A DNA stretch of 64,000 bases from NCBI RefSeq assembly GCF_006438845.1, contig NZ_RCZJ01000001.1, forward strand, positions 558,001-622,000, read 5' to 3'. This stretch comes from Variovorax ginsengisoli (GTDB taxonomy: Bacteria > Pseudomonadota > Gammaproteobacteria > Burkholderiales > Burkholderiaceae_C). Shown here piece by piece: positions 26,911 to 37,202 of this stretch (positions are counted from its first letter, which is position 1; each line of letters starts with the position of its first letter). The notes under the pieces are model-generated. The model searched no databases and was not told the DNA's origin. It saw only the letters and a list, made by a program, of their open reading frames with translations. The translations under genes were made by a program, and so were the position numbers.

Positions 26911-27276
26911 CTACCCCACCCAGGCCTGAATTTCTATCTCCACCCGCGCGCCCTTGTAGAGCCTGGCCTCGACGGTCGAGCGTGAGGGCAGGGCACCGAC
27001 GAAGTGCTTCGCGTACTCCTCGTTGAACGCAACGAACTCTTCCAGGTCGGCCAGCCAGATGGTCGCGCGCACCACGTCGCTCATCTGGGCGCCGCACTCG
27101 CCCAGCACCTGCGCGATGCGTTCGAGCACCACGCGCGTCTGCACCTGGATGCCGCCTTCGACGATGTTCGCCTGTGCATCCATCGGCAGCACGCCGGACA
27201 GGAAGAGAAAGCCACCGGCGCGCACAGCCTTCGAAAAGGGAACGGGCAGCGGTGTGGGGAAACGTTCGATGCTCAT
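26911..27276 (-). CDS. RidA/YjgF-family imine deaminase
   Basis: A 121-residue trimeric RidA-type protein. It has FLFLSGVLPMDAQAN near residue 25, the conserved Arg in VVRATIWLADLEEF (Arg70), and the terminal substrate-pocket segment ARVEIEIQAWVG. RidA enzymes hydrolyse reactive enamines and imines, such as those released by amino-acid oxidases or dehydratases, to keto acids and ammonia. It is the last gene of the nine-gene leftward operon and overlaps the deacylase before it by 4 bases. Placed behind an FAD amine oxidoreductase, it most likely clears the imine product. Confidence 0.9.
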   Translation of the reverse strand: MSIERFPTPLPVPFSKAVRAGGFLFLSGVLPMDAQANIVEGGIQVQTRVVLERIAQVLGECGAQMSDVVRATIWLADLEEFVAFNEEYAKHFVGALPSRSTVEARLYKGARVEIEIQAWVG

Positions 27277-28736
27277 GCCGGCTCCTTCTTGTCCTGGCGC
27301 GTGATCACCTGCCCCGCGCGCGCACCGCTGTGCACGCCGTCTTGCCAGGTCACGGCACCGTTGACGATCACGGTCTCGATGCCTTCGGCCGGCAGCGTCG
27401 GGGTCTTGTAGTTGGCGGCGTCGCGCACGGTGGCGGCGTCGAAGATCACGATGTCGGCGTGGTGCCCCACCTTCAGCGTGCCGCGTTCGTGGAGGCCGAA
27501 GTTGCGCGCGGTCAGGCCGCTCATCTTCCACACCGCCGTCTCCAGCGGGAACAGGCCGATGTCGCGGCTGTAGTGGCCGAGCACGCGCGGGAAGGTGCCC
27601 CACAGCCGCGGGTGCGGACTCTCGCCGACGGGAATGCCGTCGGAGCCGATCATGGTCTCGTCGAACGCCAGGATGCGCTGCACGTCGTTCTCGTCCATCA
27701 GGAAATAGATGGCGCTGCCGGGCTGCAGGCGGCGCGCGGCCTCGTCCTTGGCGACGCCCCACTCCTTGGCGATGTCGTCGAGGTCGCGGCCGGCGCACTC
27801 GGGGTGCGGCTCGCTCGCGGCGATGAGCACGCGGCCTTCGAGCATGCCGCGGTCGGTGCGGATCATGGTCGAGCCGGCGGTGTACGGATAGCAGTCGAGC
27901 GACACGCACTGGTGCTTCATCGTCTCTTGGATGAAAGGCAGCGTGACGCTGCTCTTGCCGAAGTTGGGCGTGTTCTGCAGCTTGTGATGGGACACCACGA
28001 CCGGCACGCCGAGCTCCCGGCCGATGCGGAAGGTTTCCTCTAGCGAATCCATCACCTTGTCGGCCTCGTCGCGCATGTGCGTCACGTACAGCGCCTTGCG
28101 CGCGCTGAGCGGCCGGCAGACCTCGATGATCTCCTCAGTCGTCGCCTTCACCGCCGGCGGGTAGAAGGTGCCGGTCGACAGGCCGATCGCGCCGGCTTGC
28201 ATGGCTTCTTCGACCAGCGCCTGCATGGCGGCGATCTCTTCGGCGTTGGCGACGCGGTCGAGCTCGCCCATGGTCACGGCGCGCAGCGTCGAGTGGCCGA
28301 CCATCGCGGCCACGTTGACCGACGACGGCGTGGCGCGCAGGGCGTCGAGGTAGGCCTGGAAGGTGGTGAACCGGCCTTCGGCCGGCGTGTCGATCAGGCT
28401 CAGCGGCATGGGCAGGTCCATGTCGGCGCGCAGCGGCGCGGCGCTGATGCCGCAATTGCCGGCCACCACCGTGGTCACGCCCTGGGAAATCTTGAAGGGC
28501 ATGGCGGCTTGCGACAGCACGGCCTGGTCGTCGTGCGTGTGCGAGTCGATGAAGCCGGGCGCGACGATGCGGCCGGCGGCCTCGAGCGTGCGATCCGCGC
28601 TGTGGCCGGCGAGGTCGCCGATGGCAGCGATGCGGCCGGCGATCACACCGACATCGGCGTCGAAGCGCGGCGACTTGCTGCCGTCGATGACGGTGCCGCC
28701 GCGGATCAGCAAGTCGTAGTGAGGAATGTCGGACAT
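27273..28736 (-). CDS. N-acyl-D-amino-acid deacylase (D-aminoacylase family amidohydrolase)
   Basis: A 487-residue amidohydrolase of the D-aminoacylase group. Metal and catalytic features are in order: HxH in GFIDSHTHDDQA (about 66-70), the bridging Cys in VVAGNCGISAAP, His in VTHMRDEAD, His in VVSHHKLQN, and the catalytic Asp in MIGSDGIPVGE. The family removes acyl groups, or releases residues, from N-acyl-D-amino acids and related dipeptides. ATG 28736 lies 5 bases after GGAGA. It sits in one operon with a peptide importer, an FAD oxidoreductase and RidA, which fits a path from acylated or peptide-bound D-amino acids to keto acids. Confidence 0.9.
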   Translation of the reverse strand: MSDIPHYDLLIRGGTVIDGSKSPRFDADVGVIAGRIAAIGDLAGHSADRTLEAAGRIVAPGFIDSHTHDDQAVLSQAAMPFKISQGVTTVVAGNCGISAAPLRADMDLPMPLSLIDTPAEGRFTTFQAYLDALRATPSSVNVAAMVGHSTLRAVTMGELDRVANAEEIAAMQALVEEAMQAGAIGLSTGTFYPPAVKATTEEIIEVCRPLSARKALYVTHMRDEADKVMDSLEETFRIGRELGVPVVVSHHKLQNTPNFGKSSVTLPFIQETMKHQCVSLDCYPYTAGSTMIRTDRGMLEGRVLIAASEPHPECAGRDLDDIAKEWGVAKDEAARRLQPGSAIYFLMDENDVQRILAFDETMIGSDGIPVGESPHPRLWGTFPRVLGHYSRDIGLFPLETAVWKMSGLTARNFGLHERGTLKVGHHADIVIFDAATVRDAANYKTPTLPAEGIETVIVNGAVTWQDGVHSGARAGQVITRQDKKEPA

Positions 28737-28757
28737 GGTTCTCTCCTGGGTGAGGGA

Positions 28758-29749
28758 TCAGCGAAAGTGGCAGGCGACCTGGTGAACCGACGCCGAGGCG
28801 GTTTCACGGGCGCTCAGCGCTGGCGCCTGCGTCTTGCAGACGTCCTGCACCAGCGGGCAGCGCGTGTGAAAGCGGCAGCCGCTCGGTGGGTTGGCCGGGC
28901 TGGGCGGATCGCCCTGCAGCAGCATCCGCTTGGCCGGCGTGCGCGGGTTGGGCACGGGCACGGCCGACAGCAGGATCTCGGTGTACGGATGGCGCGGCGC
29001 CGAGAACAACGTGTCGCGGTCGGCCACCTCGACGATATGGCCCAGGTACATCACAGCCACGCGGTGGCTGATGTGGCGCACCACCGCCAGGTCGTGCGCG
29101 ACGAAGAGGTAGGCGATGCCGAACTCGGCCTGCAGGTCCATCAGCAGGTTCACCACCTGCGCCTGCACCGACACGTCGAGGGCCGACACCGGCTCGTCGC
29201 AGACGATGAGCTTCGGGTTGAGCGCCAACGCGCGCGCAATGCCCAGGCGCTGGCGCTGCCCGCCGGAGAACTCGTGCGGATACTTCTTCGCCGCCTCGGG
29301 CCGCAGGCCCACCTTGCCGAACAGCCACTGCACCCGCTCGCGCCGCTCTGCGGCCGAGTTCATGCCGAAGTTCTTCAGCGGCTCGGCCACGATTTCGCCG
29401 GCCATCAGGCGCGGGCTCAGCGAGGCGTACGGGTCCTGGAAAATGATCTGCACGTCGCGCCGGCGCAGCCGCATCTGCTCGGCGCTCAGGGTGAGCAGTT
29501 CTTCGCCGTCGAACTGCACCGAGCCCGAGGTCGGCTCGATCAGCCGCATCACCGACTTGGCGGTGGTCGTCTTGCCGCAACCGGACTCGCCGACCAGCGA
29601 CAGCGTCTCGCCGCGCCCGACGGTGAAGGACACGCCGTCCACCGCCTGGATGGGCGGCTTCTGCGCCACCAGCCAGCGCTTGGGCGCGATGTAGTGCTTC
29701 TTGAGCTGCGTGACCTTCAGCAGCGTCGAGGTGGGGGGCAGCGTGGCGC

Positions 29750-29753
<4 letters not shown>
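28758..29753 (-). CDS. Oligopeptide ABC importer ATPase (DppF/OppF type)
   Basis: A 331-residue ATPase with Walker [11 protein letters not shown], the signature [13 protein letters not shown], Walker [14 protein letters not shown]-loop [11 protein letters not shown] and the C-terminal oligopeptide/dipeptide extension. That extension has the cysteine cluster [16 protein letters not shown], which may hold an iron-sulphur centre as in related DppD/F proteins. It pairs with the ATPase encoded just upstream, which overlaps its start by 4 bases. The start is ATG 29753; a longer in-frame reading into the upstream gene is an artefact of overlapping frames. Confidence 0.92.
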
Positions 29754-30772
<1,019 letters not shown>

Positions 30773-30777
30773 CGTGC

Positions 30778-31671
30778 TCACAGCTGCCTCGCCAGGCGCG
30801 GGTCCAGCGCATCGCGCAAGCCGTCGCCGAGAAGGTTGATCGCCAGCACCGTCGCCGCCAACAGGATGCCGGGGTACAGGATGATGTGGAAGGCCACGGC
30901 GACGAAGTTGCGGCCCTCGGCCATCATGTTGCCCCAACTGGGCGTCTGCGCCGGCACGCCCACGCCCAGGAAGGACAGCGCCGCCTCGGTCAGCACCGCG
31001 GCCGCCGCGACGAAGGTGGCCTGCACGATCAGCGGCGCCACCATGTTGGGCAGCACGTGGCGCGCCAGGATGGTCGGCAGCCGCGTGCCGACCGCATGGG
31101 CGGCCTCGACGTAGAGCTGCTCGCGCAAGGTGAGCGCGAGGGAGCGCACCAGGCGCACCACGCGCGGGATCTCGGGAATCGTGATGGCGACGATCACGGT
31201 GGTCAGGCTGGCTTGCGTGACGGCCATCAGCGCAATGGCGAGCAGGATGCCGGGGATGGCCATCAGCCCGTCCATCACCCGCATGACGAAGCCGTCGGTC
31301 CACCGCACGAAGCCGGCCAGCAGGCCCAGCAACACGCCGAGCACGGTGGCCAGCGCGCCGACGGCGAGGCCGACCACCATCGACACGCGGCCGCCCCATA
31401 CTGCGCGGCTGAACACGTCGCGGCCCAGCGCGTCGGTGCCGAACCAGTGCTCGGCCGACGCCGGCTGCATGCGTGCCAGCACGTCCATGTCCTCGGGGTC
31501 GTGGGTGGCGATCCAGGGCGCGGCGAGCGACAGCGCCGCGATGGCGATCAGCAGCAGCGCGCCGACGATCAGCGTCGGGTGCTTGCGCGCCCAGCGAAAG
31601 CGCGGGAGCACGAAGGGGGCGTCGTCGGGCGGTGCCGTTGCCGCCGTGGTCGTCGTGGGCAGTGTGGACAT
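30778..31671 (-). CDS. Oligopeptide ABC importer permease (DppC/OppC type)
   Basis: A 297-residue inner-membrane permease. The N-terminal OppC region with one span (about 30-55) is followed by [21 protein letters not shown], a conserved hallmark quoted here as its key residues F-G-T-D-x-x-G-R-D. The binding-protein-dependent transport domain has five further spans and the EAA loop [18 protein letters not shown]. It is co-transcribed with the B permease (2-base gap) and the D ATPase (5-base gap). Confidence 0.92.
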   Translation of the reverse strand: MSTLPTTTTAATAPPDDAPFVLPRFRWARKHPTLIVGALLLIAIAALSLAAPWIATHDPEDMDVLARMQPASAEHWFGTDALGRDVFSRAVWGGRVSMVVGLAVGALATVLGVLLGLLAGFVRWTDGFVMRVMDGLMAIPGILLAIALMAVTQASLTTVIVAITIPEIPRVVRLVRSLALTLREQLYVEAAHAVGTRLPTILARHVLPNMVAPLIVQATFVAAAAVLTEAALSFLGVGVPAQTPSWGNMMAEGRNFVAVAFHIILYPGILLAATVLAINLLGDGLRDALDPRLARQL

Positions 31672-31673
31672 CG

Positions 31674-32609
31674 TCAGTATTGGATGCGGGGGTCGAAGAA
31701 TTTGTAGCTCAGGTCGATCAGCAGGTTGATCAGCACGTACACGCCGGCCGAGATCAGCAGCACGCTCTGAATCACGGGGTAGTCGTGGCGCTGCACCGAA
31801 TCGATCACCAGCCGGCCCACGCCGGGAATGGCGAACACCGTCTCGGTGACCACCACGCCGCCGATCAGCAGGGCGATGCCCACGCCGACGGTGGTGGCGA
31901 TCGGGATGGCCGCATTGCGCAGCGCATGGCCCAGCACCGGCAGCACGCCCAGGCCCTTGGCGCGCGCGGTGCGGATGTAGTCCTCGTGCAGCACTTCCAG
32001 CACGGTGGCGCGCGTCATGCGCGTCACCAGCGCGGTGTACACCAGCGCGAGGTTGACGCAGGGCAGCACGAGCCCGCGCAACCAGGCACCCGGCCCGTCG
32101 GCGAAGCGCGAGTAGCCCTGCACCGGAAACCACGGCAGCTGAATCGCGAACACGTAGACCAGCAAATAGCCCACCAGGAACACCGGCAGGGAAAAGGCCA
32201 ACACCGCGAACAACATCACGAGGCGGTCGACCCAGGTGCCGGCGCGGTAGGCCGCCAGTGTGCCGAGCGGTACGGCGACCAGCAGCGTGAGTCCCATGGT
32301 CAGCGCGGCGATGGACGCCGTTGGCTCCAGCCGTTGCGCCAGCAATTGCGATACCGGCACCTGCGTGAAGATCGACGTGCCGAGGTCGCCGGTCGCCAGC
32401 CGTCCGAGCCACAGCATGAACTGCTGCCACAACGGCTTGTCCAGGCCCAACGCGATGCGCAGCTTGGCGATGTCTTCGCCGGTGGCGAGGTCGCCTGCAA
32501 TGAGTGCCGCCGGGTCGCCCGGCGACAGGTGGATCAGCAGGAACACGACCACGGCCACCACGGCCATCACGGGGAGTGTCGCCGCCAGTCGTCGGAGGAA
32601 ATAACCCAT
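31674..32609 (-). CDS. Oligopeptide ABC importer permease (DppB/OppB type)
   Basis: A 311-residue permease starting [20 protein letters not shown], the usual one-span start of DppB. It is followed by [38 protein letters not shown] (key residues L-G-L-D-x-P and G-D-L-G), five more spans, and the EAA-type loop [20 protein letters not shown]. With the C permease it forms the channel. It is 43 bases downstream of the binding-protein gene. Confidence 0.93.
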   Translation of the reverse strand: MGYFLRRLAATLPVMAVVAVVVFLLIHLSPGDPAALIAGDLATGEDIAKLRIALGLDKPLWQQFMLWLGRLATGDLGTSIFTQVPVSQLLAQRLEPTASIAALTMGLTLLVAVPLGTLAAYRAGTWVDRLVMLFAVLAFSLPVFLVGYLLVYVFAIQLPWFPVQGYSRFADGPGAWLRGLVLPCVNLALVYTALVTRMTRATVLEVLHEDYIRTARAKGLGVLPVLGHALRNAAIPIATTVGVGIALLIGGVVVTETVFAIPGVGRLVIDSVQRHDYPVIQSVLLISAGVYVLINLLIDLSYKFFDPRIQY

Positions 32610-32652
32610 GGTGTCGTGCGTGGCCTGCTTGGCTTGGGTGGTGCGGTTCGAT

Positions 32653-34230
32653 TTACTTGTCGAGCATCCAGACCGTGGGCATGCCGGCCCACAGCTTGTC
32701 GAGACCCTTGATGTTGGCCCGGGCCGCGTAAGCCGCCGAGTACTGGCCGGCGTTCACGTAGGGCACGGCCTCATAGGCGCGAGTCTGGAAGGCGTCGAGC
32801 AGTTCCTTGCGCTTGGCCGCGTTGGTTTCCTTGATCCAGGCGGTGCGCAGCTCGTCGAGCGGCTTGTCGCATGGCCAGCCTGGCAGGCTGTTGCCGCAGG
32901 CGGCGCTCAGGTAGGCGTTGGTGATGGGCGAATTGACGTCGAACTCGCCGGCCACCGTCACGTACATGTTCCAGCCGCCAGCCTCGGGCGCGTCCTTCTT
33001 GGCACGTCGTGCGCCGATGGAGGCCCAGTCGGAGTTCTGCAGGTCGACGTTCATGCCGATGCTGCGCATGGTCTGCGCCGCGACCAGCGCTTCGGCGTTC
33101 AGGTAGGTCACGTCGGTCGGTACCAGCAGCACGACCTTCTCGCCCTTGTAGCCCGACTCGGCCAGCAGCGCCTTGGCCTTGGCGATGTCGGGCTTGCGGT
33201 AGGGCTCGGCACCGGCGGCGGTTTCGTTCGGCCCGCCGCAGATGAAGTAGGTGGCGCAGTAGGTGATGCGCATGTCGAGCGGGTAGCCCATGCCCGCCGT
33301 GAACTTTTCCTGGTTGGTTGCCATCAGCAGCGCCTGGCGCGCTTTCGGGTTGTTGAATGGCGGAAAGAGCTGGTTGAGCACCAGGAAGCCCTGGTATGCA
33401 CCGCCGGAGCCGACCTTGATGTTGGCGTCGGTGCGCAGCGGCGTGATGTAGTCCGGCGGCAGCTGTTCGATGATGTCGACCTCGCCGCGCTTGAGGGCGG
33501 CGATGGCGCTGTTGGAGTCAGGCAGGTAGAGCCATTCGACGCGGTCGAAGTTGCTCTTCTTGCTGCCGGAAAGGCCGTTCGGGGGTTCGCTGCGCGCCAC
33601 GTAGTTCGGGTTGCGCGTGAACACGACCTTGTTGCCCGGCACCCACTCGTCGCGCTTGAAGATGAACGGGCCTGAGCCCAGCACTTCGGTCATTGGTGAG
33701 GTGGCGGGCAGCTTGGCCAGGCGCTCGGGCAGGATCAGCGGCGGAAAGCCCGACGGCTTGGCCAGCGCATCGAGCACCATGCCGAAGGGCTCGGTGAGCG
33801 TGAGCGTGAAGTTGCGTTCGTCCACCGCCTTCCAGGCGGCGCCGGCGTTGCCCATGGCTCGGCCGAGGCTGTCGCGAGCGCCCCAGCGCTGCAGCGAGGC
33901 CACGACGTCGGCCGAGGTCACGGCGTTGCCGTCGGAGAACTTGAGGCCCGGGCGCAGCGTGAAGCTCCATTGCTTGCCGTCCTTCGAGGTCGTGTACTTG
34001 TCGACCATCTGCGGCTGAGGCTTGCCGCTCGAGTCCTGCGCGAACAGCGTGTCGTACACCATATGGCCGAAGTTGCGCGAGATGTAGGCCGTGGTGAAGG
34101 TCGGGTCGAGGATCTTCAGGTCGGCGTGCGCGACCACCTTCAGCGTCTTGGTCTGCGCCAGCACGGGGAGGCTGGCGCTTGCGATGGCCAGGGTGCCCAG
34201 GGCGAGGGCGGCGAGCATGCGTCGTTTCAT
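32653..34230 (-). CDS. Periplasmic peptide-type substrate-binding protein (SBP_bac_5 family)
   Basis: A 525-residue family 5 solute-binding protein with a signal peptide (about 1-25, ending LPVLAQ). Family features include HMVYDTLFAQDSSGKPQPQM, FTLRPGLKFSDGNAVTSADV, GSGPFIFKRDEWVPGNKVVF and YLPDSNSAIAALKRGEVDI. Cys residues near CATYFICGG may form a disulphide. Such proteins bind peptides, opines, nickel or glutathione. The operon with a deacylase and peptidase argues for a short peptide or an acylated amino acid. The start at 34230 is chosen because it gives a proper signal peptide. Confidence 0.9.
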   Translation of the reverse strand: MKRRMLAALALGTLAIASASLPVLAQTKTLKVVAHADLKILDPTFTTAYISRNFGHMVYDTLFAQDSSGKPQPQMVDKYTTSKDGKQWSFTLRPGLKFSDGNAVTSADVVASLQRWGARDSLGRAMGNAGAAWKAVDERNFTLTLTEPFGMVLDALAKPSGFPPLILPERLAKLPATSPMTEVLGSGPFIFKRDEWVPGNKVVFTRNPNYVARSEPPNGLSGSKKSNFDRVEWLYLPDSNSAIAALKRGEVDIIEQLPPDYITPLRTDANIKVGSGGAYQGFLVLNQLFPPFNNPKARQALLMATNQEKFTAGMGYPLDMRITYCATYFICGGPNETAAGAEPYRKPDIAKAKALLAESGYKGEKVVLLVPTDVTYLNAEALVAAQTMRSIGMNVDLQNSDWASIGARRAKKDAPEAGGWNMYVTVAGEFDVNSPITNAYLSAACGNSLPGWPCDKPLDELRTAWIKETNAAKRKELLDAFQTRAYEAVPYVNAGQYSAAYAARANIKGLDKLWAGMPTVWMLDK

Positions 34231-34280
34231 CTGCGGTTCTCCGGAAGGGTGGTGGCGAGGGAAAGGATGGACAAGGAAGT

Positions 34281-35735
34281 TCAGGCGGCGGCCGCGCCGA
34301 TGGGCCACTTGGGCAGGCGGGCCTTGCGGTAGGGCAGGGTGGCGAGGTCGAGCGTCACTGCGCCCGGTGCGCCGGCGTAGATGACGTGTTTCGCGACCTT
34401 CGAGAACGACGCGTAGAAGTGCTGCGACGACTTCACCACGATGATCTTCTTGGCCGCCAGGTCGCAGCCCAGCTGCGTGAACACGTCGGTGCCCATCGCC
34501 TGGTTGCGCAGCGTGATCAGCACCATCTCGATGCCGTCGGCCTCCAGCAGCGCGCAGTCGCCCAGCGGCACCGGCGTGTTGGCCAGGCCGGTCATGACCA
34601 TGTCGGCTTGCAGCGCCTTCACGGTGCACATCAGGTCCATCGGCGGGCCCGACAGCGGGCTGATCTTGCCGCCGATGCGCATCGCGAGCCGCGCGCCTTC
34701 ACCGGCCTCGAACGCGATGCGCACCGCGATCGGATCCCACAGCGGGCCGATGGCCGCGTCGCGGAGGCCCCGCTCGACCATGCGACGCAGGATGAAGGTG
34801 CTGTCGCTGGCCGCGCCGCCGCCCGGGTTGTCGGCGCCGTCGGCCAGCACCACGGGGCCGCCGTCGAAGGCCAGCGCTTCGTCGAGCGACGCGTCGATGT
34901 CGGGGTAGCGCACGGCGAGCCCGTCGCGCATGCCGATCAGCTCGTCGGCCAGCTTGCGGGCCAGCGCGTCGGCCTGTGCCTGGTCGCCGTCGGTGTAGAC
35001 CAGCAGCTTGGTGCCCATCTCGGGCACGTCGCCCCACGGAAAGCCGTGCGCCACCGAGATCGACAGCACGCCGTCTTGGCCTTCCAGCGCCTGCAGCCGG
35101 TCGACGAAGCCGCGCGCGGGTTCGCGCGAGGTGTGCATCGTGACCACCATGTCGCAGTCGACCATCGCGGCCACCGGCCTGGTCTTCTTCTCCACCATGG
35201 CGGCGCACAGGTCGACCAGTTCGATGCCGCGTTCGAGCACGTCGGTGTGCGGATATTCCTTGAAGGCGATCAGCAGGTCGGCGGTGTCGACCATCAGCGG
35301 CGTGAGGTGGCTGTGCGGGTCGAGTTCGGCGCCCAGCACCACCTCGGGTCCGACGATGGCGCGCACGCGCTGCAGCAGGTCGCCTTCGCAGTCGTCGTAG
35401 CCGTCGGCCACCATCGCGCCGTGCAGGCCGAGCACCACCATGTCGACCGGCAGCGCGCCGCGCAGGTCGGCCAGCAGCTCTTCGCGCAGCGTCTCGTAGG
35501 CGTGGCGGGTGGTGGTGCCGCTGGGCTGCGCGCCGGCCACCATGCCTTCGACCAGGTCCCAGCCGAGTGCCTTGCCGCGCAGGCGCGCGGCCCACAACGG
35601 GCCGGAGAAGAAGGTCATCTGGTCGGGGTGCTGGCCGGCCGCGTAGTAGCCGCGGTCGCGGAAGGACGCGAGGCCGGTGGGCATCGGGCCGAAGGTGTTG
35701 GTTTCTGTGGCGAGGGATCCGCTGAAGACACGCAT
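34281..35735 (-). CDS. M81-family metallopeptidase (MlrC-like)
   Basis: A 484-residue protein of the DUF1485/MlrC family. It begins MRVFSGSLATETNTFGPMPTG, with the conserved ETNTF, and later has VLGLHGAMVADGYDDCEGD, ELDPHSHLTP, ADGADNPGGGAASDSTF and the C-terminal LRNQAMGTDVFTQLG. Key His and Asp residues for metal binding are present in GLHGAM and DPHSH. The best-known relative, MlrC, acts on linearised microcystin peptides. No signal peptide is seen, so it would act in the cytoplasm on imported peptides. It sits between the FAD oxidoreductase and the importer in one operon. ATG 35735 is preferred over a start 16 codons earlier. Confidence 0.88.
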   Translation of the reverse strand: MRVFSGSLATETNTFGPMPTGLASFRDRGYYAAGQHPDQMTFFSGPLWAARLRGKALGWDLVEGMVAGAQPSGTTTRHAYETLREELLADLRGALPVDMVVLGLHGAMVADGYDDCEGDLLQRVRAIVGPEVVLGAELDPHSHLTPLMVDTADLLIAFKEYPHTDVLERGIELVDLCAAMVEKKTRPVAAMVDCDMVVTMHTSREPARGFVDRLQALEGQDGVLSISVAHGFPWGDVPEMGTKLLVYTDGDQAQADALARKLADELIGMRDGLAVRYPDIDASLDEALAFDGGPVVLADGADNPGGGAASDSTFILRRMVERGLRDAAIGPLWDPIAVRIAFEAGEGARLAMRIGGKISPLSGPPMDLMCTVKALQADMVMTGLANTPVPLGDCALLEADGIEMVLITLRNQAMGTDVFTQLGCDLAAKKIIVVKSSQHFYASFSKVAKHVIYAGAPGAVTLDLATLPYRKARLPKWPIGAAAA

Positions 35736-35760
35736 GTTCGGCTCGTGGTGGTGTGGGAAG

Positions 35761-36927
35761 TCAGAGAGAAGGCGCGGCGGCACGCAGACGCGCCGGCGAC
35801 AGCATTTCGGCCGTCAGCCCGAAGCTGGCGGCGTGCGCTGGCACCGGCAGGCCGCGTGCCAACGCGGCGCAGGTCTCGCCCATCGCGGCCGAGGTCTGAA
35901 TGCCGTAGCCGCCCTGTGCCGCGACCCAGAAGAAGCCTGGCAGCTTGTCGTCGAATCCGCCCACCAGATCGCCGTCCGCCACGAAGGAGCGCAGACCTGC
36001 CCAGGTGCGCGTCGGCCGGCGGATGGTCAGCGTGCTGATTTCTTCCAGCTTGTGGATGGCGATGGCGATGTCCATCTCCTCGGGTTGGATGTCCTGCGGC
36101 GCCACCGGGTCGGCGTTGGCCGGCGAGCCGAGCAGCATGCCCGCGTCGGGCTTGAAGTACCAGTCTTCGTCGGCGCCGATGGCCATCGGCCAGGCCGCGG
36201 CGTCGACGCCCGCGGGCCCCGCAAAGATGAAGGCCGAGCGCCGCCGTGGCTCGATGCCCAGCGGCTCGGCACCGGCCAGCGCGGCGATGGTGTCGACCCA
36301 GGCACCGGCCGCGTTGAGCACCACCGGCGCTTCATAGACGGCACCGCCGGCTTCCACGCGCCAGCCGGCATCGGTGCGCGCCATGGCGGTGACCGGCGCC
36401 TGGCAGACCAGCGTGCCGCCGGCCTGTCGCATGCCGCGAAGGTAACCCTGGTGGATGGCGTGCACATCCATGTCGGAAGCGTCGGGCTCGTAGACCGCGC
36501 CGATCAACAGATCGCGGCGCAGCACCGGCACCATGGCGTGCGCCTCGTCGGCACTCAGGCGGCGTGCGTCGGGCGTGACCGAGCGCAGCACGTTCCAGTG
36601 TTCCTCCAACAGGGCTTCCTGTCCGTGGGTGCCAACGAACATCGCCCCGCGCGGCGTGAGCAGCGGATGCTCGCTGAAGCCCGCGGGCGGTTGCTGAAGA
36701 AAGGCGCGGCTCGCCATGGTCAGCGCGCGCACCTGCGGCGTGCCGTAGCTTTCCATGAACAGGGCGGCGGAGCGGCCTGTGGAGTGATAGCCAGGTTGGT
36801 CTTCGCGCTCCAGCAGCACCACGCGGCCATGCGGCGCCAGCCAGTGCGCCACCGAGGCGCCGGCGATGCCGGCACCGATGACCACGAAATCGGCGTGGAC
36901 GCGGGCGGGAGATGCGGCGACCGTCAT
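35761..36927 (-). CDS. FAD-dependent amino-acid oxidoreductase (DAO family)
   Basis: A 388-residue flavoprotein. The dinucleotide-binding motif VVIGAGIAGASVAHWLA is at about residues 15-31, followed by REDQPGYHSTGRSAALF and the DAO-family ending WVAAQGGYGIQTSAAMGE. Members oxidise amino acids or amines to imines, as D-amino-acid dehydrogenases and sarcosine/glycine oxidases do. It is cytoplasmic, possibly membrane-associated. As first gene of the operon it starts 275 bases from the divergent XRE-cupin regulator, with two palindromes in between. A D-amino acid or an N-methylated amino acid is the likely substrate; the sequence does not settle which. Confidence 0.88.
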   Translation of the reverse strand: MTVAASPARVHADFVVIGAGIAGASVAHWLAPHGRVVLLEREDQPGYHSTGRSAALFMESYGTPQVRALTMASRAFLQQPPAGFSEHPLLTPRGAMFVGTHGQEALLEEHWNVLRSVTPDARRLSADEAHAMVPVLRRDLLIGAVYEPDASDMDVHAIHQGYLRGMRQAGGTLVCQAPVTAMARTDAGWRVEAGGAVYEAPVVLNAAGAWVDTIAALAGAEPLGIEPRRRSAFIFAGPAGVDAAAWPMAIGADEDWYFKPDAGMLLGSPANADPVAPQDIQPEEMDIAIAIHKLEEISTLTIRRPTRTWAGLRSFVADGDLVGGFDDKLPGFFWVAAQGGYGIQTSAAMGETCAALARGLPVPAHAASFGLTAEMLSPARLRAAAPSL

Positions 36928-37031
36928 GCGGTGCGCGTGCAGCAACGGGTGCACGGTTGGGCTTGCGAGCGGGCGAAATGCTTCATGTCGGTGCAGCTTG
37001 TGGCGATCGAGTGCGGCGCAGTTTAGTGACG

Positions 37032-37051
37032 AATTTGCGGATACGAAAATA
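37032..37051. promoter_or_regulatory. Palindromic operator candidate, copy 1
   Basis: AATTTGCGGATACGAAAATA has the dyad ATTTGC-N6-GaAAAT and shares 16 of 20 positions with the copy at 37112-37131. It lies in the gap between the divergent FAD oxidoreductase (36927) and XRE-cupin regulator (37203), nearer the operon. Confidence 0.6.
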
Positions 37052-37111
37052 AAAGACGCTTGATTACGGGTAAACACCGGCGTTGCGCCGCGGTTCGTTT
37101 TGCGACGATGC

Positions 37112-37131
37112 AATTTGCACTTACGCAAATA
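37112..37131. promoter_or_regulatory. Palindromic operator candidate, copy 2
   Basis: AATTTGCACTTACGCAAATA holds a perfect dyad ATTTGC-N6-GCAAAT. It is related to the copy at 37032-37051, exactly 80 bases away, and lies 72 bases before the TTG start of the XRE-cupin regulator, which is the natural candidate to bind both. Confidence 0.65.
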
Positions 37132-37202
37132 GCGGGCCAGGCCATCGATGGCCCGACGCTTGCTGCTGGCAGAATTCGACTTCCCCAACTGAAGGACACA
37201 GC

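Noticed and set aside
26895-26915. A bidirectional terminator between dnaE2 and ridA
   Set aside because: The gap is only 10 bases and no hairpin with a T-run could be seen.
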